Assembly (NCBI RefSeq): GCF_036697405.1
Contig: NZ_JBAHWA010000008.1
Coordinates: 134,169-198,168, forward strand
DNA: 64,000 nt
Direction of reading: 5' to 3'
Source: Lysobacter sp036697405
Lineage (GTDB): Bacteria > Pseudomonadota > Gammaproteobacteria > Xanthomonadales > Xanthomonadaceae
The position numbers were made by a program, and so were the translations under genes. This document shows positions 49,464 to 57,113 of the stretch, in pieces (position 1 is the stretch's first letter; each line of letters opens with the position of its first letter). The notes beneath the pieces are model-generated. The model was not told where the DNA came from and did no database searches. It saw nothing but the letters and a program-made list of their open reading frames with translations.

Positions 49464-50456
49464 ATGAGCTACCCCTACACACGCCCGCGGCGGATGCGCC
49501 GCGACGAGTTCTCGCGCCGTCTGATGCGCGAGACGGTCCTCACCGCCAACGACCTGATCTATCCGGTGTTCGTGCACGAGCTGCAGGGCCGCGCCGCGGT
49601 CGCCTCGATGCCCGGCATCGAGCGCCTGTCGATCGACGAACTGCTGCGCGTGGCCGAACAGGCCAGCGAACTGCGCGTGCCGGCCCTGGCCCTGTTCCCG
49701 GTCACCGCCCTGGACGCAAAATCGCTGACCGCCGAGGACGCCTGGCGCGACGACGGCCTGTGCCAGCGCGCGGTGCGTGCGCTCAAGCAGCGCTTCCCGG
49801 AACTGGGCGTGATCACCGACGTCGCCCTGGACCCCTACACCACCCACGGCCAGGACGGCTTGATCGACGACAGCGGCTACGTCATGAACGACGAGACCGT
49901 GGAAGCCCTGGTCAAGCAGGCGCTGTCGCACGCGGTCGCCGGCGCCGACGTGGTCGCGCCCAGCGACATGATGGACGGCCGCATCGGCCGGATCCGCGAA
50001 GCGCTGGAACTCGACGGCCACATTCATACCCGCATCATGGCCTACAGCGCCAAGTACGCGTCCAGCTTCTACGGCCCGTTCCGCGACGCCGTCGGCAGCG
50101 CCGGTGCGCTCGGCAAGGGCAACAAGTACACCTATCAGATGGACCCGGCCAACAGCGACGAAGCGATGCGCGAGATCGCGCTGGACCTCGACGAGGGCGC
50201 CGACATGATCATGGTCAAGCCGGGCATGCCCTACCTGGACATCGTGCGCCGGGCCAAGGACGAATTCGGCGCGCCGACCTTCGTCTACCAGGTCAGCGGC
50301 GAGTACGCGATGTTGCGCGCGGCGATCCAGAACGGTTGGCTGGACGAACGCGGCTGCGTGCTGGAAGCGCTGACCTCGATCAAGCGCGCCGGCGCCGACG
50401 GCATCCTCACCTACTTCGCGCTGGACGCCGCGCGCTGGCTGCGCGAAGCGCCATAA
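49464..50456 (+). CDS. hemB: Delta-aminolevulinic acid dehydratase (porphobilinogen synthase)
   Basis: 330-residue cytosolic enzyme that condenses two 5-aminolevulinate molecules to porphobilinogen. Both Schiff-base lysines are visible: K197 in MAYSAKYASSFYGPFR and K252 in MIMVKPGMPYLDIV. The metal-site segment is VALDPYTTHGQDGLID, without the three cysteines of zinc enzymes, so it is the magnesium-type HemB common in plants and many proteobacteria. SDMMDGRIGRIREALE and the C-terminal SIKRAGADGILTYFALDAARWL are standard. The gene appears leaderless and monocistronic; REP repeats follow. Confidence 0.97.
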   Translation: MSYPYTRPRRMRRDEFSRRLMRETVLTANDLIYPVFVHELQGRAAVASMPGIERLSIDELLRVAEQASELRVPALALFPVTALDAKSLTAEDAWRDDGLCQRAVRALKQRFPELGVITDVALDPYTTHGQDGLIDDSGYVMNDETVEALVKQALSHAVAGADVVAPSDMMDGRIGRIREALELDGHIHTRIMAYSAKYASSFYGPFRDAVGSAGALGKGNKYTYQMDPANSDEAMREIALDLDEGADMIMVKPGMPYLDIVRRAKDEFGAPTFVYQVSGEYAMLRAAIQNGWLDERGCVLEALTSIKRAGADGILTYFALDAARWLREAP

Positions 50457-50469
50457 GCGGTGCGGCGGT

Positions 50470-50584
50470 GATGCGGTTCGCTACGCTCACCGCATCCTAC
50501 GGTTTCGTGTGCGGCCGCAGGATGCGTGAAGCAACGGCGCCGTGCGTGGCCGTAGGATGCGGTGAGCCGAAGGCGAACCGCATC
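50470..50584. repeat. Inverted pair of GTAGGATGCGGTGAGC repeats
   Basis: The left copy (50470-50500) is in reverse orientation, ending CACCGCATCCTAC. The right copy (50552-50584) begins GTAGGATGCGGTGAGCCGAA and ends GAACCGCATC. Each folds through GATGCGGT/ACCGCATC, and the two form a larger inverted repeat. They sit between the convergent hemB and beta-propeller genes. Related copies follow xanB2. Confidence 0.85.
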
Positions 50585-50601
50585 GCCGCGCATCGCCCGG
50601 C

Positions 50602-51510
50602 TCACTTCGTCGCCACGCAACCTTCCTGCCCCGTCGCCGCCGGCGCCTTCATCCGGTAGATGTCCAGCTTGCCGGCCTTGGGCGATTTGGCGCTGCCGGT
50701 GACCAGCAGTTCGCCCGGCTTGTTCCAGTCGATCGCCGGGCCCAGGGTGTAGCCGTCCTCGCCGTTGAACGACAGCGCCAGCGGCGTCGCCGCCGCGTAC
50801 CTCGCGCCTTCGCACTGCGCCACATACAGCCGGATCGGTTGCTGCTCCACGTCCTTGGAACGCGCGAACACGATCGCGCGGCCGTCGCCCAGCCAGGCGG
50901 CATCGAATTCGTCGGCGGCGGTGTTCACGCCCGCGACCGGCTTGGGATCGACATAGGCCTTGCCGTCCCAGGTCGCGACGAACAGGTCGTGGCGGCCGGC
51001 GCCGCCGAAACCGTTGCTGGCGAACAGCAGGTGGCGGCCGTCGCGGCTGGGCGTGGGCGCCCATTCGTCGCCGCGGCCGTTCACGCCCGCGCCCAGGGAC
51101 TCCGCCGGCCCGAAGCCGCCGTCGGCGAGCACCGGCGCGCGGTACAGGTCGTCGCCGCCGCGCCCGCCGGGGCGGTTGGAGAAGAAGTACAGCCAGCGGC
51201 CGTCGGCGCTGAAGGCCGGATCGAAATCCTTGGCGCCGGAGTTCAGGGGCAAGGGCTGCGGTTCCTGCCAGCGGCCCTGCTTCAGGCTGGCCTGCCACAG
51301 GTCCCAGCCGCCGGCGCCGCCGGCGCGGTCGGTGCTGCCCCAGACGATGCGCCGCCCGTCGGGACTCACGCTGGCGCGCACTTCGCTGTGCGGCGTGGAT
51401 ACCACGCCCATGCCCTCGATGCCGAACTCGGACAGAAAGCCCGATGCGGGCATGGCCAGCAGCAGGCCGGAGAGTAGACTGAGGCCAGACCAGGCCGCGG
51501 CGCGCCGCAT
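50602..51510 (-). CDS. Exported PD40/TolB-like beta-propeller protein
   Basis: 302 residues with an N-terminal signal peptide (MRRAAAWSGLSLLSGLLLAMPASG). The mature protein consists of WD40-like PD40 repeats: VRASVSPDGRRIVWGSTDR, KDFDPAFSADGRWLYFFSNRPGG, DEWAPTPSRDGRHLLFASNGFGG, EFDAAWLGDGRAIVFARSK, and a final LGPAIDWNKPGELLVTGSAKS. These blades resemble the C-terminal half of TolB or OmpA-linked PD40 proteins. The role is probably structural or protein binding in the periplasm; no catalytic motif is seen. It is divergent from aroE with a 49-base gap. Confidence 0.85.
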   Translation of the reverse strand: MRRAAAWSGLSLLSGLLLAMPASGFLSEFGIEGMGVVSTPHSEVRASVSPDGRRIVWGSTDRAGGAGGWDLWQASLKQGRWQEPQPLPLNSGAKDFDPAFSADGRWLYFFSNRPGGRGGDDLYRAPVLADGGFGPAESLGAGVNGRGDEWAPTPSRDGRHLLFASNGFGGAGRHDLFVATWDGKAYVDPKPVAGVNTAADEFDAAWLGDGRAIVFARSKDVEQQPIRLYVAQCEGARYAAATPLALSFNGEDGYTLGPAIDWNKPGELLVTGSAKSPKAGKLDIYRMKAPAATGQEGCVATK

Positions 51511-51559
51511 AGTGCGTCTCCCTTGGATAGTCCCCCAAGCATCCCCAACGAGGCTGCCC

Positions 51560-52405
51560 ATGTCCATTCCACGTTATGCGGTGATCGGCCACCCGGTGGC
51601 GCACTCGCTGTCGCCGCGGATCCACGCCGCATTCGGACGCCAGCTCGGTATCGCCCTGGAGTACATCGCCATCGACGCCGCGCCGGAACAGTTCGACGCC
51701 CTGCTGGCGGAGTTCGCCGCCGAGGGTGGACTGGGCGCCAACATCACCCTGCCGCACAAGACCCGCGCGGCCGGCATCTGCAGCCACCTCAGCGAGCGGG
51801 CGCGCCGTGCCGGCGCCGCCAATACGCTGATCCGCAGCGCCACCGGCTGGGAAGGCGACAACACCGACGGCGCCGGCCTGGTGCGCGACCTCACCGAGCG
51901 CCACGGCCTGGACCTGCGCGAACGCCGCACCCTGCTGATCGGCGCCGGCGGCGCCGCGCGCGGCGTGGCGCCGGCCCTGCTCGACGCCGGCATCGGCGAT
52001 CTCTACATCGTCAACCGCACGCCCGAGCGCGCCGACGCCCTGGCCGATGCGCTAGGCCAACCCGGCCGCGTGCATCCGCGCTATTTCAAGGACGTGGTCG
52101 CGCTGGGCGCCTTCGACCTGATCGTCAACGCGACCTCGGCCGCGCGCGACGCGCAGCTGCCCTCGTTGCCGATGAGCCTGGTCACGCCGCGCACCGCGGC
52201 GGTGGACCTGAGCTACGGCGAAGTCGCGATCCCGTTCCTGGCCTGGGCCAAGGCGGCCGGCGCGCACGACCGCATCGACGGCCTGGGCATGCTGGTCGAA
52301 CAGGCCGCCGAGAGTTTCGAACGCTGGCACCGGGTGCGCCCGGAAACCGAGCCCGTCTACGCCGCGCTGCGCGAGCGCGACGACGCCCTGGTCACTGCAG
52401 ACTGA
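51560..52405 (+). CDS. aroE: Shikimate dehydrogenase
   Basis: 281-residue NADP-dependent enzyme that reduces 3-dehydroshikimate to shikimate on the way to chorismate. Substrate-site motifs: VIGHPVAHSLSPRIHAAF at the start, NITLPHKTRA with the catalytic Lys, and NTDGAGLVRDL with the catalytic Asp. The cofactor loop is LIGAGGAARGV, and the NADP phosphate clamp is VNRTPERADAL. The end GLGMLVEQAAESFERWHR is typical. Chorismate made here feeds the XanB2 branch of this window as well as aromatic amino acids. It is followed by small unrelated genes. Confidence 0.96.
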   Translation: MSIPRYAVIGHPVAHSLSPRIHAAFGRQLGIALEYIAIDAAPEQFDALLAEFAAEGGLGANITLPHKTRAAGICSHLSERARRAGAANTLIRSATGWEGDNTDGAGLVRDLTERHGLDLRERRTLLIGAGGAARGVAPALLDAGIGDLYIVNRTPERADALADALGQPGRVHPRYFKDVVALGAFDLIVNATSAARDAQLPSLPMSLVTPRTAAVDLSYGEVAIPFLAWAKAAGAHDRIDGLGMLVEQAAESFERWHRVRPETEPVYAALRERDDALVTAD

Positions 52406-52462
52406 TCCGCCACGCACCGCGGTCGGCCGCGATGCGCGGCGGCGGCCGCGTGCCGGCATGCA

Positions 52463-52822
52463 ATGGAAACGACGATGGATCCCAATGCCCTGTTCGCCGC
52501 CCTGCTCGGCCCCCTGCTGTACGCCACGCCGCAGTTGCTGCTGTGCGCGGTCGGGCTGGTCCTATGCCTGATACGCCGGCGCGCGCTGGGCGCGGCCGGC
52601 GTCTACGGCAGCGTGGGCTTCGCTTTGTTCATCCTCGGCTCGCTGCTGGGTATTTGCGGCCAGGTCTGGCTGATGTGGGTGCGACAGAACGGCGAAATCA
52701 ACACCTCGTCGCTGGCGATCAGCATGGGCGCGTTCAGCACGGTCGTCATCCTGCTCCACGCGGTCGCGATGGGGCTGGTGATCGCGGCGATCCTGATACG
52801 GCGGCCGACGCAATCGGCATGA
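52463..52822 (+). CDS. Hypothetical small membrane protein
   Basis: 119 residues with three hydrophobic helices: LLYATPQLLLCAVGLVLCLI, GSVGFALFILGSLLGICGQVWLMWV and SLAISMGAFSTVVILLHAVAMGLVIAAILI. Between the second and third is a short polar loop (RQNGEINTS). No family recognised. Two ATGs (METTMD) are possible starts. It lies 57 bases after aroE in the same direction and could be on its transcript. Confidence 0.7.
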   Translation: METTMDPNALFAALLGPLLYATPQLLLCAVGLVLCLIRRRALGAAGVYGSVGFALFILGSLLGICGQVWLMWVRQNGEINTSSLAISMGAFSTVVILLHAVAMGLVIAAILIRRPTQSA

Positions 52823-52859
52823 ACGCCAGCGAACGCACCGCGCCCTGTTGAGCACGCCC

Positions 52860-53207
52860 ATGTCCACGCAAGCCGCGCCTGTCGACGCGCTCCAGCCCGA
52901 CACCGTCTACCACTTCGCCGATCCCGCCGATTGGGCGCGCGCGCAGCGCGCCGGCGAGTATCGCAACGACGGCCTGCGGCGCGAGGGTTTCCTGCACTGC
53001 GCCACCGCCGCGCAACTGGCGGGCGTGATCGAGCGCCACCAGCGCGGCCGCGGTGCGCGGGTCCTGTTGGAGCTCGACGCGGCCGCGCTGGGCGAGGCGC
53101 TGCGCTACGAGCTCAGTCCGCGCAGCGGCGAGGCCTATCCGCATGTGTACGGCCCGATCCCGCTCGCCGCCGTGCGCGCGGCCGAAGCCTTCCAGGCCCC
53201 GCCATGA
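52860..53207 (+). CDS. DUF952 family protein
   Basis: 115-residue cytosolic protein. The DUF952 pattern is clear: DTVYHFADPADWARAQRAGEYRNDGLRREGFLHCATAAQLAGVI at the start, a central ARVLLELDAAALGEALRYEL, then GEAYPHVYGPIPLAAVRAAEAF at the end. The fold relates to ADP-ribosyltransferase-like proteins, but the activity of the family is unknown. An in-frame TTG four codons upstream is an alternative start. It overlaps the next gene by four bases (ATGA). Confidence 0.88.
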   Translation: MSTQAAPVDALQPDTVYHFADPADWARAQRAGEYRNDGLRREGFLHCATAAQLAGVIERHQRGRGARVLLELDAAALGEALRYELSPRSGEAYPHVYGPIPLAAVRAAEAFQAPP

Positions 53208-53500
53208 GCGCGCTGAGCTGCCGCGCCGGCTGCGCCGCGTGCTGCACGGCGCCTTCGATCGTCTCGCCGATTCCGGGCATGCCGCACGGCAAGCCGGCCG
53301 GCATGCCCTGCGTGCAATTGGACGATCAGCTGCGCTGCCGTTTGTTCGGGCGGCCCGAACGCCCCGCGTTCTGCGCCTCGCTGCGGCCTAGCGCTGACAT
53401 GTGCGGCGCCAGCCGCGACGAGGCGATGGCGCTGCTGGCGGCGCTGGAAATCGCGACCTGCCCCGACCCGGCCGCACCACCCACTGTGGGAGCGGCGTAA
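53204..53500 (+). CDS. YkgJ-type cysteine cluster protein, stop codon supplied by a REP repeat
   Basis: 98 residues. Cys pattern CRAGCAACCTAPSIVSPIPGMPHGKPAGMPC near the start, then LRCRLFGRPERPAFCASLRPSADMC: the metal-binding (probably zinc or iron) arrangement of YkgJ/UPF0153 proteins. The last residues (PTVGAA-stop) are encoded by the head of a GTGGGAGCGGCGTAA repeat, whose TAA is the stop codon. The native C-terminus may therefore have been altered by arrival of the repeat. It is translationally coupled to the DUF952 gene. Confidence 0.85.
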   Translation: MSALSCRAGCAACCTAPSIVSPIPGMPHGKPAGMPCVQLDDQLRCRLFGRPERPAFCASLRPSADMCGASRDEAMALLAALEIATCPDPAAPPTVGAA

Positions 53501-53605
53501 GCCGCGATCGAGCCCCACGCGCGTCCGCTGTTCCGTTGACCCGCCGACTACCGATCGCGACTCACGTCGCTCCCACAGGGGCAAGCGGCGCGAAGGCCGC
53601 TCCCA
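53486..53605. repeat. REP-like repeat cluster (GTGGGAGCGGCGTAAGCCGC)
   Basis: The left arm (53486-53510) has an inverted partner (53552-53576) with three mismatches, and a further small hairpin AGCGGC/GCCGCT follows (53584-53601). The family is the same as the pair at 40.2 kb, but headed GTGG instead of GTAG. It sits between the convergent YkgJ-like and DUF58 genes and extends into the former. Confidence 0.8.
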
Positions 53606-53632
53606 GCCAGGACAACGGGCACCGCGAAACGC

Positions 53633-54982
53633 TTACAACAAACCGTCGCGTTTCACCGCCAGATACTTCTCCACCAACGAAGCGGCGAGCTGGTCGCAGG
53701 ACACGTCCAGCACCATCACGCCGTGATTGCGCAGGGCGTCGTGGGCGGCGCTGCGCTGTTCCAGGTATTGCGCGGTGGCGCCGGCGCGGATCGCGTCGCG
53801 CAGGTCGTGGACGTCCTGCGCCAGGGCGGTGTCGAGCGAGTCCTCGCGCAGCGAGGCGACGCAGACCAGATGGCGCTTGCGCAGCATCTGCACCGCCGCC
53901 AGCACGTCGTCCATGTCCTCGTCGCGCAGGTTGGTGACCAGCATCACCAGCGAACGCCGGCGCTGGCGCAGCGACAGTTCGGTGGCGGCGGCGAGGAAGT
54001 CGGTGGCGACCGGCTGCGGCTGCAGGGCGTAGCTCGCGCGCAGCAGGCTGTCGATCGCGCCCACGCCGCGGCGCGGCGGCACCCAGGCCGAAGCGCCGCC
54101 GCTGGCCAGCAGGCCGACCGCGTCGCCCTGGCGCAGCGCCAGATAGGCCACCACCAGCGCGGCGTCGAGCACGTGGTCGAAATGCGAGAGTTCGCCGTCG
54201 CGCGCGAGCAGGCGCCGGCCGGTGTCCAGCATCAGCACCAGTTGCTGGTTGCGTTCGTCCTGGTACTCGCGCGAGATCAGGCGGCGCGCGCGCGCGGTCG
54301 CCTTCCAGTCGATCTGGCGCAGGCTGTCGCCGATGCGGTACTCGCGCATCTGGTGGAAGTCGGTGCCTTCGCCGCGGCGGCGCTTGAGGTGCGCGCCGAC
54401 CAGGCGCGAGGCCTGTTCGGCGCTGAACATGGCGAACTTGGCCAGCGGCGCGAAATTGGGGAACACGCGCACCGGCTGGGCCGCGCCGGCCACGCGCGAC
54501 TGCCACCACAACCGCCACGGCGAATGCAGGCGCAGCTGCACGCCGTCGAAGGCGAAGTCGCCGCGCGCGTTGGCGCGCAGGCGGTAGTCGACGCTGCTGC
54601 TTTCGCCGCGGCGTAGGGTCAGGCGGCGCGGCAGGCCCTGCATCGACCAGCCGCCCGGGTGCAGGTCGAACACGTCCAGGGGTTGGCGACGCGCATCGGC
54701 GTCCAGGGTCAGGGTGACTTCGCGCTCCAGGCCGATCGGCCAGGTGTCGGGCATGCGCCGTTGCACCCGCGGCGTCGCCGCCAGATGGACCCGCCAGGCA
54801 TCGAACACGGCGATCGCGGCCACCGCCGCGCCGGCGATCCACCAGGCGCGCGCCGGCACCCAGCCGATGCTCGCGGCCAGGCCGAACCCGCCCCACAGCA
54901 CCAGCAGCGCCAGCAAGGCCGGCGCCGGCCGCGGCAGGCTGCGCGCGGGCGTGGCGGGGACCGCTGCGGCGACGGCGCTCAT
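53633..54982 (-). CDS. DUF58 domain protein of the MoxR operon
   Basis: 449 residues. Two hydrophobic helices near the N-terminus (ALLALLVLWGGFGLAASIGWV and AWWIAGAAVAAIAVFDAW) anchor it in the inner membrane. The DUF58 region is marked by RRRGEGTDFHQMREYRIGDSLRQIDWKATARARRLISREYQDERNQ, followed by a von Willebrand A-like part (LVLMLDTGRRLL, LVMLVTNLRDEDM). DUF58 proteins work with MoxR AAA+ ATPases in assembling or activating membrane complexes. It is the last of six overlapping genes, coupled to moxR by ATGA. Confidence 0.92.
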   Translation of the reverse strand: MSAVAAAVPATPARSLPRPAPALLALLVLWGGFGLAASIGWVPARAWWIAGAAVAAIAVFDAWRVHLAATPRVQRRMPDTWPIGLEREVTLTLDADARRQPLDVFDLHPGGWSMQGLPRRLTLRRGESSSVDYRLRANARGDFAFDGVQLRLHSPWRLWWQSRVAGAAQPVRVFPNFAPLAKFAMFSAEQASRLVGAHLKRRRGEGTDFHQMREYRIGDSLRQIDWKATARARRLISREYQDERNQQLVLMLDTGRRLLARDGELSHFDHVLDAALVVAYLALRQGDAVGLLASGGASAWVPPRRGVGAIDSLLRASYALQPQPVATDFLAAATELSLRQRRRSLVMLVTNLRDEDMDDVLAAVQMLRKRHLVCVASLREDSLDTALAQDVHDLRDAIRAGATAQYLEQRSAAHDALRNHGVMVLDVSCDQLAASLVEKYLAVKRDGLL

Positions 54983-55968
54983 TGCCGCGGCGCTTCGACC
55001 TTGGCCAGCAGGGCGTGCAACACGTCGTCGGGCGACTGACCTTCGATCTGCATTTCCGGCGCCAGCGCGATGCGGTGGCGCAGGGCCGGCTTGGCGATCT
55101 CGCGCACGTCGTCGGGGGTGACGAAATCGCGGCCCGACAGCACCGCCTGCGCGCGCGCCGCGCGCACCAGCGCCAGGCTGCCGCGCGGGCCGGCGCCCAG
55201 GGCGATGCCGGCCCATTCGCGGGTGGCCGCGGCGATGCGCACGGCGTAGTCGATCACCGCGTCGTCGACCGTGATCAGGGCGGTGCCGTGCTGCATGGCC
55301 ACGATCTCTTCCGGACCGAGCACGCGCTGCACCTGCGAGAGGTCGAAGTCCGAGGCGCTGCGGCCCTGGCTGACCGCGGTCACCATGCGCTTCTCGTCGG
55401 CGCGGCTGGGGTAGCCGATCAGCACCTTGAGCAGGAAACGATCGAGCTGCGCTTCCGGCAGCGGATAGGTGCCTTCCTGCTCGACCGGGTTCTGGGTGGC
55501 CAGGGTCAGGAACGGCGGCGCCAATTCGAAGCTGTGACCTTCGATGGTGACCTGCAGTTCCTGCATCGCTTCCAGCAGCGCCGACTGGGTCTTGGCCGGG
55601 GCGCGGTTGATTTCGTCGGCCAGCAGCAGATTGGTGAACACCGGCCCGCGGCGGATGTTGAAGCTCTCGGTCTTGGGGTCGTAGACCGCGTGGCCGCTGA
55701 TGTCGCTGGGCATCAGGTCGGGGGTGAACTGGACGCGCGCGTAGCCGCAGTCCAGGGCCTTGGACAGCGCCCGCACCAGCAGGGTCTTGCCCAGGCCGGG
55801 CACGCCCTCGATCAGGGCGTGGCCGCCGGCGAGCAAGGCGATCAGGATCTGGTCCAGCGCTTCGGCCTGGCCGATGAAGGCCTTGCTGACCTCGTCGCGC
55901 ACGGCGGCGGCGCGTTGCGCCAGTTCGGTACCGGTGATCGGTGCGGGCACGTTCGCGGGCGTGGTCAT
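54979..55968 (-). CDS. MoxR family AAA+ ATPase
   Basis: 329 residues. Walker A is GVPGLGKTLLVRAL, and Walker B LLLADEINRAPAKTQSALLEAMQE is the MoxR signature. Sensor TLATQNPVEQEGTYPLPEAQLDRF and the arginine-finger/sensor 2 region follow. MoxR ATPases act as chaperones that insert metals or assemble complexes, often with DUF58 and vWA partners. Here no separate vWA gene is present, unlike the Bat operons. It is coupled by ATGA overlaps to both neighbours. Confidence 0.95.
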   Translation of the reverse strand: MTTPANVPAPITGTELAQRAAAVRDEVSKAFIGQAEALDQILIALLAGGHALIEGVPGLGKTLLVRALSKALDCGYARVQFTPDLMPSDISGHAVYDPKTESFNIRRGPVFTNLLLADEINRAPAKTQSALLEAMQELQVTIEGHSFELAPPFLTLATQNPVEQEGTYPLPEAQLDRFLLKVLIGYPSRADEKRMVTAVSQGRSASDFDLSQVQRVLGPEEIVAMQHGTALITVDDAVIDYAVRIAAATREWAGIALGAGPRGSLALVRAARAQAVLSGRDFVTPDDVREIAKPALRHRIALAPEMQIEGQSPDDVLHALLAKVEAPRQ

Positions 55969-57113
55969 AGCGAGTTTCTCAGTCGGATCAAGGTGGCGAT
56001 GCGGGAACGGAACGCGGCGTGATCGCGCGCGACCGGCGTGGCCAGCGCTTCGCGGATTTCCGCGGGCGCCAGCTTGAAACGTTCGGCCAACAGCGCCGCC
56101 TGCGGCTCGCCGTCGAGCGCGGCGGCCTGCGGATCGCGGCGACGCAGACGCAGCAGGAAGGCGCTGCGCACGGCCGCGTGCAGCAGGTGACCGTAGCCGT
56201 AGCGGTAGGCGTGTTCGCCGCTGGCCACCACGTGCTCGAGCAGCGAACGGCGCTCGCTGGCCGGCGACGGCAGCTGCGGGCCGAAACGCTGGGCGCGCCG
56301 CCACAGCCACAGCAGCAGGGCCAGCAGCATCGGGCCCCAGGCCATCCAGCTGCGGGTCAGCAGAGTCATCCACAGCGACGGCATGTCGGCCGCATAGATC
56401 AGGTGCACGGTGCCGGCGCGGTAGTTCGGCGCCAGCAGCTGCCGCAGCAACGCGATGTGCGGCGCGTCCTTGATCGCCTCGGCGCGTTCCTTGCCGACGG
56501 CATTGATCGCGAAGTCGAGGTCGGCGATCACGTCGACGCTGCCGCGCCCCTGCGGCAGGCGCGCGAACACGTAGCCGGTGTCGTCCGCGCCCCAGGCGCG
56601 CAGCGGCACCGGCGCGCGCTCCATCAGCAGGAAACGGCGGCCCTGGCAGAACTCTACGTGCGAATCCTCGCGCTCGACGTACATGGCCACGCAGTCGGTC
56701 TCGCGCTGCGGGAAGAACTTCACCCCCAGCTCGGTCAGCAGCGGAATCCGCATGGCCGCGCTGAGCTCGCCCGGCGGCGGCGTGCGCACGATCAGGTGAC
56801 CGCCGCCGTGGACCCAGGCCAGCAGGGTCTTGGCCTCCGACGCCGACAGCTGGCGCGGATCGCGCAACAGCAGCACGGTGTCGCGCGCGCCCAGGGGATG
56901 GGTGTCGGGCTGCAGGCGCTGGCGCGCGACCGCCTTCACGCCGTCCTTCTTCAAGGCCAGCTTGAGCACGTAGAGCGGGTTGCTCGCGGCCTCGCCGCTG
57001 CGCGGCAGGTCGATCCATTCCTCGACCCGCTCGTGGCTGCGCCACCACCAATAGCCCAGTCCCGCCAGCAGCAGGACCACCAGGGCGGTCGCCAATGCGG
57101 TGCGCAGGTTCAT
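55965..57113 (-). CDS. DUF4350 membrane protein of the MoxR operon
   Basis: 382 residues. One N-terminal helix (LATALVVLLLAGLGYWWW), a periplasmic domain of about 230 residues with DUF4350 features (SNPLYVLKLALKKDGVKAVARQRL, VLLLRDPRQLSASEAKTLLAWVHGGGHLIV, which resembles a flavodoxin-like fold), and a second helix (AWGPMLLALLLWLW). A cytosolic helical tail follows (RRSLLEHVVASGEHAYRYGYGHLLHAAV). Genes of this type recur in MoxR/DUF58 operons; the function is unknown. Both ends overlap the adjacent genes by four bases. Confidence 0.87.
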   Translation of the reverse strand: MNLRTALATALVVLLLAGLGYWWWRSHERVEEWIDLPRSGEAASNPLYVLKLALKKDGVKAVARQRLQPDTHPLGARDTVLLLRDPRQLSASEAKTLLAWVHGGGHLIVRTPPPGELSAAMRIPLLTELGVKFFPQRETDCVAMYVEREDSHVEFCQGRRFLLMERAPVPLRAWGADDTGYVFARLPQGRGSVDVIADLDFAINAVGKERAEAIKDAPHIALLRQLLAPNYRAGTVHLIYAADMPSLWMTLLTRSWMAWGPMLLALLLWLWRRAQRFGPQLPSPASERRSLLEHVVASGEHAYRYGYGHLLHAAVRSAFLLRLRRRDPQAAALDGEPQAALLAERFKLAPAEIREALATPVARDHAAFRSRIATLIRLRNSL

